This document shows, piece after piece, positions 23,029-34,172 of a DNA stretch of 64,000 bases. The notes below the pieces were generated by a model. The model was given only the letters and a program-made list of their open reading frames with translations. It ran no database searches and was not told the origin of the DNA. Each line of letters starts with the position of its first letter. The first letter of the stretch is position 1. The translations under genes were made by a program, and so were the position numbers. Source of the DNA: Reticulascus tulasneorum (lineage: Eukaryota; Ascomycota; Sordariomycetes; Glomerellales; Reticulascaceae); contig LSAX01000010.1 in the NCBI GenBank assembly GCA_001557505.1, positions 1 to 64,000 of the forward strand, given 5' to 3'.

Positions 23029-25191
23029 ATGAGGCGGCATACTACATATAGCCGAAGTGGTTGTGTGATTTGCAAGCAGCGGCATGTTCGCTGCGATGAA
23101 GGTCGTCCACAATGGTGAGTCGTACTGTGCCTGTCCTTTCGACTAGAGCCTGAGACAACATTGGCCAACACGTTATGTGATCATCTTGATGGGGTTCGCG
23201 CGGCCAGTGGATTCTAACATGCCTGTGGCCAAGTACCAACTGCGTTGTGGGTGACCGGCCCTGCAGTTACCTCCAGAATGTGCCTCTTCGAGACAGAAGA
23301 CAAACGAAGCTATTGCCCGGCGTGCTGCAACTGTGGCACGCGAGCCGGTCGATTTTGAAATTGTGTGAGATCAATGGGTCGCTTGATCCTTTCGATTCGC
23401 TCCCCTGTGAGCATGCCCCTTAAGTCTACGAAACTGCTTCAGTACTGTACGTATGGCTCTGGCGTGGGAGTATACCATGCTCCGACTCCTAGGCCACCAT
23501 CCGACATTTTCCTATCGGAAAATGTAATGGGCTTTAAAGCTTACGAACAGACAGTTTTTCGACTAAGAATGGACGCTGCCACCGCGGAATCTGTATATGA
23601 ACGTGAATATCAACATGCGGATTGGTTAAATAACCAACCTGAGCGTCGACTCCTGCTAACACGGGAACTCCACGGCGTCCTCCATGACCTCACTGAAGTT
23701 CGCAGTACAATGCTGTTCGCCGGCCTAGCCTACTTCTTCCGTCCTGAGCGTCTAGGTGTCTTTGAACCCACGTGAAGCGTAACGTGGTTGAGATAATTCG
23801 AGGTGTCAACAGGGGGCTGGCCGATTCCACAACCTCTGCCAATGCTACGTGTGTGCGTCTGGTGGCAACACTGTGCTACATTGAAGTACCAACAAACCCC
23901 TACTTGTGTAGATGTCTTGATGATAGGTGAGATATCTAACTCGGCACCCCATAGGTCCCGCAAAATAACCTACCAACCGCCGAAGCCCATGCCGACGGTC
24001 TGATGACTCTCCTTGATATCAGAGACACCACGTGTCAGAATCAGGACAAGAGCCTGGAAGGTGTAGATGGCGAACTAGCTGAGAGATATGCCATGCTGTA
24101 AGTCCCATAACTTTCGAGGTTTACGTTCGTAATCTATTCTGCCTCGGTCTCACAAGACATCGGTGATTTGGCCGAGACGAGACACAATCCTACATCCTCC
24201 CAATGTCTACCCGTCGCTGACCTCTCTTCATCTTCCTTCTTTCAGAGTGTACTTCCTCGTCTATGCACTTGGGCGAACTCAGGTTGTTTATGCGTCAATC
24301 AACAACTCAAAGACTATAAATTCCGGCTGCCCCGAAATGGCGAATAACTCCGACCAGCGGTACCTACGCGAGACCATGTGCCGCCAAGAACAAAATTTAT
24401 AAATGCTCCAAGTATTCTTCGCGCCCTGGCGTGGCGCAACCCCATTCCTATCCATCGTCGACCAATCACCAATCCTCGCAGTTCTGCGCAACCTCACGAC
24501 TGCTGTAGACACTTGGTGCTGCTACTATAAGAATGTCAGCGCGCTGGAGGTCGAGGCCGAAATTCGGAGGCAGGGGGGGCTGTCACGTTTACTTCTCGCT
24601 TTGGCGTGGGGCCACGTGGACTCGTTAACACCTGTGAATGCGAACCAGTTTGAATCAAATCATCTCAAAGCCGACGCGACCTGTATGGGAGGAGGAATAG
24701 AAGAACAGGGGGCGTTGGCAACGGCATGGGAGGTGCTCGCGGCGTCGTCGCAAATCTACCTGTTTAACGTGCTGAGCCGGCTGACTCCGGCTGACCAGCT
24801 GGAAGAGAAGATGCTACGGAGGATGCTGCTCATCCTTCAACGGTACCTCGGCAACTTGGAGCAGGCAGGTAGCGCCGGTAGGGATGAAAAGATACGAGAC
24901 TTCTGGTTTTGGACGGTGTTCGTGGCCACTTTTGCCCTGGCGACTACGGCAGAGAGCTGTCCACCTACGGACTGCAGGTTCAGAACCGCCCAACATGCCA
25001 CTTTGGCTACATTATTGGATCTACGCTCTTCTTTTGATAGGAAACTTCGGATGTGGAGAATTGCTACCGGGTTCGATGATTGGGCACAAGCGACGGAAGC
25101 TTTGTTGAGAATCGCATGGCCTGCAATGTTTCCAAGAGACTGGCTTGCGGCGAAGATTTGGTATTCTGCTGTGCGTACTGAAAGTCCATAA
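23029..25191 (+). pseudogene. Decayed Zn2Cys6 transcription factor gene
   Basis: Exon 1 (23029-23114) and the next exon (from 23234, intron with TCTAAC branch) encode the six cysteines of a binuclear zinc cluster: CVICKQRHVRCDEGRPQC, then TNC and GDRPC. The middle part resembles the regulator family: RNVVEIIRGVNRGLAD, an intron at 23886-23954, LPTAEAHADGLMTLLDIRD, an intron at 24098-24245 (GTAAGT), then LVYFLVYALGRTQ. Two faults remain. The stretch 23445-23775 is in another frame from its flanks, with no convincing intron at about 23770. A TAA at 24400-24402 interrupts an otherwise continuous frame just before LQVFFAPWRGATPF; a CAA codon would fit there, making it a C-to-T change. The C-terminal ~260 residues (24403-25191) are undamaged. 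An undetected intron or sequencing error is possible, but two lesions favour a pseudogene. Target genes unknown. Confidence 0.72.
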
Positions 25192-25341
25192 CCATAGGTC
25201 CGTCGATAACTATTTAGTAGCTAAAGTGTCATTAATTTAAGAAAACGGAGACATAACTTATTTATATTTCTAATGAGGTTATCTACTTACCTCTTGCCAT
25301 TTCATAATGTGGTCTAAATGTCTCTAAAACTATACTAGACC

Positions 25342-26654
25342 CTACTTAAACTGCTTTTCGTAGTCAATCAAAGTAAACCGGTATCGAACATTGTTTTCGT
25401 GGACTTGTTTCACTATTAGTGTAGCTTTTGTCAGTGGTATCATTCCGAGAAAAGGCTTCTATGTGAAACTTACGTGCTTGCCCACATCCTTCTTCGCCAA
25501 CAGGCATGGTTTCCACCCAGCTTTTAATGTCCTGGTCTGCAGCCAACTGCAACATTGCTAAAGTTTCTTTGCGACTCCCCAAGTGACTGCTTCCAATCAA
25601 ACAACCATTCCCGAGCAAGCTCTGCGGCGCGACCCGCCACCCATCGCCCTCAGGGAGTCCAACAGCAATGAACCTTCCGTGTACCTTGAGTAGTGATAGA
25701 TATGGCGCAAGGACGAAGTCGTCGTTTGAGCTTGCAGTCGATAGGATCAGGTCAAAAGTCATCTCGTGCTCTCTGTTCCATCCTTCCACTTGCGTCTCGA
25801 GGAACCCGTCTGCACCCATGGCGAGCGCGTCGTCCTTCTTACGCGCACTACGTGAAATCGCGTAAGTCTCTGCGCCGAGGGCTTTACTTAGCAGAATACC
25901 GTAATGCCCAATTCCTCCACTGGCACGTGTTAGCCACGTTGGGTGAATCATAGAGATTAGACTGAACTTACATCCCAAGTATTCCAACCTTCTTTCCAGG
26001 GCCGACACCGTTCCTTACCAATGGCGAGTAGGCTGTTAATCCGGCGCACAGCATCGGTGCGGCGAGCTCCGTCTTCAGCTTCTCGGGGATGGGGAATGTA
26101 AAGTGTTCATGGGCGCGAATATGTGAAGAATAGCCACCGTGAGCTAGAGTTCCATCAGGATATACCGAGCCGTATGTATCTACGGCTACGTCAGCTCAGT
26201 GATTTCCCACCGCAGGATTTGCCATGTGCTCGCCTAGCTGTTCCTTGCAATAGGTCTCGTTGTCTTCCTTGCAAGTCGGACACTCGAGGCATGCAGAAAT
26301 CTGAGCACCGACGCCGACTCGGTCCCCGATCTTGACTGTGGTGACTTTCGATCCGATCTTGACGGCATGGCCGATGATTTCTTGAAGAACGTCTTAGAAC
26401 TTTGGTCTCAAACTTTACTGCTGCAATTACCATGTCCAGGAACTAGCGGCCAGTTCTTATTTCCCCAACCGCCGGTCGCTGTGTGTACATCGGAGCCACA
26501 AACACCGCATGCGATGATTTTCACGTCGATATCGTAGTCGTCGAAGGGTTTCGGCTTGAACTAAAGGCACACATTAGTACGCGAAACACAATAGTAATTC
26601 CGGAAAGCTCCTTACTTCAAACCTCTTGGGCTTATTCCACTCTTCTGCAGACAT
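25342..26654 (-). CDS. Zinc-dependent NADP alcohol dehydrogenase (cinnamyl-alcohol / ADH6-7 type)
   Basis: Six exons on the minus strand joined from MSAEEWNKPKRFE at 26654 to VRYRFTLIDYEKQFK at 25342. Visible are the catalytic zinc region CGVCGSDVH, PLVPGHEIIG, KIGDRVGVGAQ, the four-cysteine structural-zinc loop (CLECPTCKEDNETYC), GGYSSH, the LCAGLTAYSP segment, and a Rossmann glycine motif GIGGIGHYG followed by AISRS, a position often tuned to NADPH. The family reduces aldehydes to alcohols in the cytosol. One intron between the cysteine loop and VDTYG only keeps frame if its donor is GC (TAG|GCGAGC, acceptor CGTAG). The last intron has GTAAGT and an ACTAATAG end. The gene heads the putative sugar-acid neighbourhood and has a copy of the shared GCCGCC motif about 270 bp upstream of its start. 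Confidence 0.88.
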
Positions 26655-27376
26655 AATGGCAAAACCTTCAAATGTATCCGGATACATGGTGTCTGTAATA
26701 GTGATGCTATTTCACTTGACGGTCTGATATTGCACTCAAGTTAAGTGATTGTAATTCGCTTTGCAGAACACGCTTGCAACTGTTTATATTTATTTAACGA
26801 TTAATGCAACAACGAACCTGACCAATGTGTAAAAGACTGCTAGCGACAGGGCAAAGATTCCTGCTCAACAGTATTCTCACAGTTAGGATGATATTTAGTG
26901 GTGGCCTTGGTGGGCGGGTCCTGTGCCGCCTACGCCCACCTATCTGTCGGACCAGCTCGAGGGTATCAGCGGCATTTTCAAGTGATATAAATGATCAGGT
27001 GCTTGGACTCATGCTCGGCTCTTGGAAATCCTCGACCCCGGTTTCTCACAGAGCAACCTGCTCGACAGGCCAACTCTAGAGTCATGCAGTGCAGGATGGG
27101 GAAACCCAGACGAGGGGTTCTCGAAGATATTACCACATGCGTTGTAGCCCTAGTCCCGCTGGGTACGGTGGGGAAGTAACTTATGGTGTTTGAAAGAGTA
27201 TTGCGTTCGGAAGAAAGGAATCGCATGATTACCCCTGGACAGACTCTTCCCCGCCGCTATACCCATTCAATCGTTACCGACATATGAACTATCCTCGACA
27301 GTGATGGAAGTTGACCCGGTCTGCAAATGGCTTGCTGAAGAGTTGCTAATCAAACCGGGGTCAACAGAGACTTTCA
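26655..27376. promoter_or_regulatory. Upstream region of the alcohol dehydrogenase gene
   Basis: About 720 bp between the ADH start and the 3' end of the ketoreductase gene. It holds no gene. GCCGCCTACGCCC at 26925-26937 matches the motif found in two other upstream regions of this neighbourhood. Confidence 0.5.
26925..26937 (+). promoter_or_regulatory. Shared motif GCCGCCTACGCCC
   Basis: Twelve of 13 bases match the direct repeat at 36090. It lies on the strand opposite to the ADH gene, about 271 bp upstream of its ATG. A regulator site is inferred, not shown. Confidence 0.45.
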
Positions 27377-28521
27377 TTATGTGCTGTCCATGCCTGCGGC
27401 CTGGGTCACTAGATCTACTACAGTTTCCTCAAATGACTTGTACTTGAGGCCTAGATCCTTTGCCGCCGTTTCTCCATCCAGCCCATGTGATTCATCGATC
27501 GTCTGGACTTCTTGAGCCACCTTATCCCTTGCCCAATCGAAATTGTTAGCTACAATGTCCGCTGCCTTTGCGTAGGAGAAACGCTCCGGTGCTGCTGGGA
27601 TGTACCGTTTCCCCCCTACTTCTGATCGCATAATCGCCTCGACATGAGCTTGAGCCAGGTCTCGAACATCAATCCAAAACGGCACTCGAGCAACCGGAAG
27701 CGGGGTCTCGCCGCTGGCGATTCTCCACAACATCTTATTTGACTCGTTTAGTGAAGTCACGTCCTTCACAGGATGGACAACGGGTCCAAATGTCATTGGC
27801 GGGCAGAGTGTAACCAGATCAAAGCCCGGCTTCCTGTCTTTGACGAACTCCCAAGCCTTAACCTCGGCAAACTTCTTTGAGCCTCGATAGGCTACGACAG
27901 CACTGGTACCGGGATCAATAGATTCTTCATAGCCCAAGGGGTTCCAATCGTCGCCGGAATATGTGAAATAAGGTGGTGCCTTTCTATCGACGTTGAGCAC
28001 CGAGGCAAATGAGGAAGTTATCACAACTCGCTTGATTTTAGGCGAAGAAGCTGCCGCTTCGAGGATTGACAGAACACCATTGATTGCAGGAATGATCAGT
28101 TCTTTCTCGTTATCCTTAGTGTCGTACGTGAATGGCTAGAATGGACTGTAAGATGAAGAATGACTAGAAGGCCTAGAAATATAGACTGTCACGTACACTG
28201 GCGACATGAATGACAGCGTCAACGTCCTGGACAGCATCTGCGAACACGCCGAGCTTCTCGAAATCCTCGATCTGGATAAAGTCAAGCTTGCCTTGAAATT
28301 GTGGCCTAGCTTTAATCATTGCATCTCCTTTCGCCAAAGAGCGGGTTGCGCCGCGCACCATCAAGCCGCGGGAAAGGAGATCATCAACGACATGAGCGCC
28401 GATGAAACCCGTGGCACCGGTTACCAGCACATATTTTCTGACAGAACAGAATATTAGCAATCAAATACTTGGATTCAATATTCTAACATTGAATGACGGA
28501 GACGTACGGAGTGTTCGGCAT
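27377..28521 (-). CDS. NAD(P)-dependent ketoreductase, extended SDR (GRE2 / dihydroflavonol-reductase type)
   Basis: Three exons: 28521-28508 (only MPNTP minus one base), 28437-28197 and 28135-27377; 337 residues. The N-terminal nucleotide-binding motif is VLVTGATGFIGAHV; VDAVIHVAS and VVITSSFASVL are the next beta strands. The catalytic pair is in YRGSK (YxxxK), with the upstream Ser in TSSFAS. LVTLCPPMTFGP and the WIDVRDLAQAHVEAI segment are typical of the GRE2/DFR group, which reduces ketones or aldehydes such as methylglyoxal-type substrates with NADPH. The tiny first exon is supported by the GTACGT donor and by restoring the MPNTPKYVLVTG start. Substrate unknown. It diverges from the sugar transporter gene, and the shared motif lies in the intervening DNA. 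Confidence 0.92.
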
Positions 28522-29263
28522 ATTGTCGATTTTTTGTGATAGGTGGTTTTCTCGGATGAATTGATATGTCGGGATAGGTTTGGTTGCGGGACCAGTCCTG
28601 CAACCTTTCAGCGCAATATGGACAGTTCCAATCAACAAGCAATGTGCAATTATACTCGATACGGATGCCTCCAAAGGCGAAGAAACCTGTTCTTGCACCT
28701 CGTTGAGCTGCCGACATCCAATAATTTCCACCTAGCGTGATTCCCAGCAGCGCACTGAACGGCTGGGTCTGCCGCCCATACCCACGCGCGCTAAGGAAAA
28801 GCGATGTGATCCGTGCGCTCGGATCAGCTCCACATTCCCCCAAGCCTGCTAGGCCAATTATATACTTGGTAGAGACATTGTGGAGCCATCTCAGGTCCGC
28901 TCCGACTTGGAGATGAGACTTCCCCAGCCATGGCACTTTCTTCGTGTCCCCACACGTCCAAGTCGCATGGGACGATGGCCCCATGGGGATTCTTGGAACT
29001 AGCGCAGGAGCTAAGGAGAACACGGGGTGGCAGCCCATCTGTTCGGGTTGCACATCACCCTAACATCAGCACTGGCGACGTCAGACTCCTATAAGTAACG
29101 ACGACAAACCCGGCTGTGGTATGCTGAAGACTCTGGTCAGCATCACAGTCGCGCATAGTGTCGTTGATAACTCCATTGCAACTTCTTCATCGACTGGCTC
29201 TGCCCACAGCGACAGTGACTGTCTATTGCTCCTGCAGTCTCATTGCCAGATCCAGTCATCATC
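28522..29263. promoter_or_regulatory. Divergent promoter: ketoreductase / sugar transporter
   Basis: 742 bp between two divergent starts. A 192-codon minus-strand frame runs through it (28475-29053) but has no protein character and overlaps the first ketoreductase exon, so I take the region as regulatory. GCCGCCCATACCC lies at 28771-28783, about 250 bp from the ketoreductase ATG and 481 bp from the transporter ATG. Confidence 0.55.
28771..28783 (+). promoter_or_regulatory. Shared motif GCCGCCCATACCC
   Basis: Fits the pattern GCCGCCYAYRCCC and has the same orientation, relative to the minus-strand gene, as the copies at 26925 and 36090. Regulatory role inferred. Confidence 0.4.
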
Positions 29264-31251
29264 ATGGGTACAGCCGATCTACTCAGCGGTATTCCGCTTT
29301 TGACATGCGTCACGGCCGTCAATGCTGGTAAGTGCTGTCTATAACCCTGGGGGTCGGTAACTGATGTCGAAATACAGCGTCCATGTCATGGTTCGGTTAT
29401 GATCAGGCAAGTACCTTTCTTCAGAACAACGGTATCGCTGTGGAGTTTATTCTAACCGGTGTGACTATTTAGGGTGTCTTTTCGGGAGTTCTAATCTCCG
29501 CCGACTTCAAATATTGGTTCCCGGAAACAAAAAAGTCGAACATCTCCGGCATCGTATCCAGTTGCTTCGCGGTAAGTCGGATCACGACAGCGCGGTGAAT
29601 AATAGAAATCAAATTCTTATATCCTCTCTAGCTGGGTGCTTTCTTCGGTGCGATATTCGCATTCTTCTTCGGTGATAAATTGGGTCGCAAGAAAACTATC
29701 TGGGTTGCTGTCGCTATGAACGCTATCGGTGCAATCCTCCAGATTACCTCGTGGCACCTCCCTCAGCTGATTGTCGGTCGTGTCATTAACGGCTTTGGAA
29801 TGGGTAAGCTCCCCAGTGCTTGAAAGGACCAAGTAAACACCACTGTTAACGTTTGCCGACTCGCAGGTGTATCCTCGTCGACGTGTCCCGTTTACCAAGC
29901 AGAATGCTCGAAGCCTCGAGTTCGTGGAAGACTCGTTGTTGTTCAGTCGCTCTGCAACACCGCCGCCTTCTGCCTTTCCAATTGGATGAACTACGCTCTC
30001 TTCTTCCGAGGCGGCGCCCTGCAATGGCGATTTCCTCTAGGGTTCCAGCTCATCTTCCCATGCATAATCGCAGTCGCTTTATGCTTCGTGCCTGACTCCC
30101 CGCGATGGTTGATGCTCCAGGATCGACATGACGAAGCACTCATCGTCATTGCGAGGCTTGAAGGGAGGGACGTATCCACCCAAGACCCGGCCGTCACCAA
30201 CGAGTTCCTATCGATCCAAGCAACCATCGACGAGGAGCGCAAGGCAGTTGTATCCACCGCCGACATGCTCAAGTGCCGCGATAAGACCCAGAATCTTCGC
30301 CGAATCTTACTCTCGTGTGGCACTCAATTTATGCAGCAATTCAGCGGCGTCAACGCTCTGGGTTACTACCTTCCGACGATGTTGCAACAGGTTCTCGGTT
30401 ATGATCAGCAGAGAAGCCGACTTCTGACTGGCGTTAACGGCACCATCTATTTGTTTTCCGCAATCTGCTGTTTGTTCATCATCGACCGGTTCGGTCGTAG
30501 AAAGTAAGAGGAACTGGCATACAACCTTCTAGACAGTGCTAACGGTCGAAGGATGATGATGTACGGTTCTTTGACTATGGGCTCTTGCTACTTCATTGTT
30601 GCCATGACCCTGCTCGGTGCCAAACTAAACCCATCGATCAAATTGAGGGTAAATCTCTATGTTCCCCATTTTGAAAGTGGTGTAGCTAAATGTCTCGCAG
30701 CTCGGAGAGGTCACAACCGCCTTCTTCTTCATGTACTATTTCTTCTACGGTACTAGTTTCGCCAAGGTCGCGTGGGTTTTCAACTCCGAAGTCAACTCTC
30801 TCGGCTGGCGAACGCGTGGTGCAGCGGCAGCCACTGCAACTAATTGGATGGGTGGCTTCATTGTGACGCAATTCACCAAGACGGGTGTTGATAATCTCGA
30901 CTGGGGATTCTTCCTTCGTGAGTACCTACCCAATCGTCTTTGCCGCCGAGCTGGCCAAGGAACGACTTGCTGACTATCATAGTTTTCGCGGGTTTCTGCT
31001 ACGCCTACTTCCCTGTCGTCTTCTGCCTCTATCCCGAAACTGCCCGTAGAACACTGGAGGATATGGACCAGATCTTTATTCAGTATCCGGGTATTATCGT
31101 TTGTGGCAAACCGGATTTGACGCAGCGAGCGCGACCCCAGTTGTTCATTGATGCCGAGCGCGTTCGTGTTGCTGAGGCTCACTCGAAAGTTGGAAACGAA
31201 ATTGTGGAGCAAAAGGGTGCCGCTCTCTCCACTCATAGCGAGCATGTGTAA
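29264..31251 (+). CDS. MFS sugar transporter (hexose/sugar porter family)
   Basis: Eight exons: 29264-29327, 29378-29406, 29473-29571, 29632-29803, 29867-30503, 30552-30648, 30701-30917, 30983-31251; 1584 nt, 527 residues. Sugar-porter signatures: GYDQGVFSGVL in helix 1, GDKLGRKK in loop 2-3, GRVINGFGMG, YQAECSKPRVRGRLV, PDSPRWLM before the central loop, QQFSGVNALGYY in helix 7, IDRFGRRK, FNSEVNSLGWRTRGAA, and PETARRTLEDMD after helix 12. It would import a monosaccharide or related sugar at the plasma membrane by proton symport; the sugar cannot be read. The second intron (29407-29472) has a canonical GC donor, CAG|GCAAGT. The sixth exon ends at GTAAAT. The gene sits between a reductase and a Zn2Cys6 regulator. 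Confidence 0.95.
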
Positions 31252-31984
31252 ATGCGCTTGCAGAATGGGCGTACGATGGAGAAATTCGTTCAGCCAAGCC
31301 TTTCCCGGGCTCTCGGAGAATCTGCCAAGCTTGGCAAACTGGGCATTAAAAGGCTCAAGGTATCGGTATCATCCCGTGAGAGATCAATATTTAGTGGCCG
31401 TAGCTATAACAGCGACATGGTCTTCAACCTTCTCTCGCGTCCACTGCATTTGTGAATCGGCTGAGCGTATCTTATGACTTTGAAACAATGATGCCGAGCC
31501 CCTAAGGTCATCTACGATGGAGACGCTAAGCACTACGAGGCCGATATCGCGCGATGCCGCGGCTACTCATTTTCGGCCTGGATGAAGACGATTTCGTAGA
31601 CCTGGAGCAGCTTTGACAGACTTTCATGCTTTATATCCATAATAGAATTTGTCAGTGTACGCCATTTGAAATCATGGAGAAGTACGGCCGTAGTAATCTC
31701 ATTTTTCAACCCCCAGATGAAGTTTCGTATTGGAAGATTTTGCAGCTGTAGAAGCAAAACTTGAATTGGAGGGGGCGTCGTACGTACCCCGCGACAGTGG
31801 GCCGCGGCGAGGGGTAATGGGCGAGCTAGCCTCCCACCTCCACTTCGGATGGGGTAATGGGACTACCATCCCGTGACTACCGGAGGCTGGAGGAGAAAGC
31901 TGTTCCACCATTGAGGTCGGCAGGACGGCATCTCTTCGTTGTCCATCGGCAGGACTGTCTATGCATGATCATCACACGAGCTTG
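31252..31984. promoter_or_regulatory. Intergenic region upstream of the Zn2Cys6 regulator
   Basis: About 730 bp with no gene. GC-rich patch near 31780-31860. The GCCGCC motif of the neighbouring promoters was not found here. Confidence 0.4.
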
Positions 31985-34047
31985 ATGAGTTTCAACAGGA
32001 GGCGCGTGGCCCTGGCCTGCACATACTGTCGGCATCGGTGAGTGAATGAAGCCCGTCCTGAAAGCTTTGTGGCGCCCCGCTGAGTCGACCAGGAAACGCC
32101 GTTGCGATGCGGGAAAGCCGAAATGTAACAACTGCCTTGATGCCGACGTAGATTGCAGTTACGACGATGGGCCTTCGCAGAGGTAACTGTCATCGGTGGC
32201 GGCATTTCGCTCAAGAAGCTAACCGATGTCACCGCTAGGATCGATACGTCCGGGGGCACCCGTGAGATTCTCAGTCGATTGAAAGACATTGAAGCAGCCC
32301 TCGAGGAGCAGTCGCACCAATTTGCTACCTTTTCATCTGCTATGGACCCCCGGGTCCGCCCCCAGTTTCCCATATCTTCTCCAGAAACCCATGATTCTGT
32401 CTCTGGCGGGTCCACGACCGACCTGCACATGGTAGAGTCTGATCCACAATGGCAGTTTCCCAATACAGAGAGGCAATCTGATATGGCGAGCTCGGAACCC
32501 ATGAACATCCCAGTCAAACACAAGTCATCATCTAACTATCTCCTCAGCCTGCCGTCCATGAGATCGTTAATTGGAGAGTATCCCACGGACCTGTTCTTCC
32601 TGCTTGAATCCCGGAATCCTCTACCACCCGAATTATCGCTCGACAACTCTCCGAGTTCGCTTCCTCCTTTCCAAGTCGATCTAGGATTTTCAGATCACTT
32701 CGTTTCCTTATTTTTCACTTCCGTACATGTGTGTCATCCGATAATCGACAAGCAAGCCTTTTATGAGATCTACAGCAGGTTTTTGGAAGGAGGCGTCGAT
32801 CGGAGTACCGAGTCGGCTCTGTGTATGGTGGTACTCGCACTCGGTGCTGTCTCTGCCGCGCCGACTGGATTTCACGGCAGTGGAGCCTCACCACCCGGAT
32901 TGGAATACATGCAACACGCTCTCCCTACACTGATGTCCGGGTCCTTATGGTCATTCTCATACGATGCCACATTGGTTCAGGCTCTGGTCCTCGCAAGCGT
33001 CTACTTTGCCTACATTGTGAGGCCGCTTCACAGCTGGCGGCTCATATATTCCGCTTCGACGATACTGCAGTTCAGGCTCTCAAAGTAATTTCTGGCCGAG
33101 CAGTCGCCTGGGGGGAACCAAGTTAACCGTCTTTTAGCTCCGACTCCCGGAAAGAGGTGTTGAGCACCGACGAGACAACGCTCCGCCTGTTTTGGTCATG
33201 CTTCTTGGTCGAGTGTGACAGGCTCGCAGAGTTGGAGTTACCCAGAAGCAGTCTTCAGCAACTGGCAGACGAAGCCGGACTTCCCATGTGCAACAATCTT
33301 GACACGATAGGTTCGACATGTTTTCTTGCGGAGATATCAGTTCGCCGACTACTCAACCGTATCCACAACTCGCTCTATCCGCAAAAGAACAACCTCCTCT
33401 CGCTATCTTCCACATCCCTGATGGTTCCGGATGAGTTTTCCATAAGCGACATATTGTCAATGACGGCAGTATGCGATGAGCTGCACAGGCAATTAGACCT
33501 CTGGCACGCGTCTATACCCGAGCCCTGCAGACCGCCTTTAAATTCCGACTCGGTGGAGAATGATAGAATTGCGATTCTTCGGATACGATATTTCGCGGCA
33601 AGACACATCATATACCGCCCATTTGTTCTTTATTTGGCGACACACGGCGAATCATCAACCCCGAGCGCCATTATCGAGAAAGCAGGGATATGCATCGAAA
33701 GCTGCAGGCTCTACCTCCATTATACCTCAGATATTCTTCAAAGTCCGAGTCAATATACCTGGACTTTTTCCTTGTCGTGAGTACGCTGGAAAATGAACAC
33801 CGGTCGGAAGGCTAACAGCATTCGGCCAAGGTCCCTCGGCGCCACGATCATACTTACCCTTGCGTGGCTTAGTATGGAACTAAAGCATTTCATACCCGAT
33901 ATAGATGAGCTCCAGAGCTTAGCCATCAAGAACATCAAACCCTGGGCTGTATCCAGCCTTGCAGACGTCTTGTCAATTCTGGAGGAGATGCAAAGGAAGA
34001 CACGTCTACGCTCAAGGTTAATCAAATTTACACCCAAAGTTGACTAG
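31985..34047 (+). CDS. Zn2Cys6 transcription factor with fungal-specific domain
   Basis: Five exons: 31985-32037, 32093-32182, 32239-33084, 33138-33776, 33831-34047; 614 residues. The N-terminus has the binuclear zinc cluster CTYCRHRKRRCDAGKPKCNNC, with a last Cys in DVDCSYDD, split by intron 1. A short linker with a coiled-coil-like segment (ILSRLKDIEAALEEQ) follows. The fungal_trans middle homology region covers ~200-450: LFFTSVHVCHPIIDKQAFYEIY, ALCMVVLALGAVSA, AYIVRPLHSWRLIYSAS, TTLRLFWSCFLVECDRLAELELPRS. All junctions keep frame. Such proteins bind CGG-type sites as activators or repressors and often control the genes beside them, here the sugar transporter on one side and the sugar-acid dehydratase and aldolase on the other. 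That role is inferred from position only. Confidence 0.92.
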
Positions 34048-34172
34048 CCGAAACCATGTTAGTCAAATTCATGTTGCCAATATCCTGATTTAGCCTCAAA
34101 TTGGCGGCTGTCTATTCGTTTGGATCCGACCTAGGGGTGGATTTCCCAAAGCCCATGACAATTGTTCTACTT

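Noticed and set aside
28475..29053. 192-codon minus-strand frame upstream of the ketoreductase
   Set aside because: Overlaps the small first exon of the ketoreductase in another frame and fills a divergent promoter; no recognisable domain.
29617..30024. 135-codon minus-strand frame
   Set aside because: Antisense to sugar-transporter exons.
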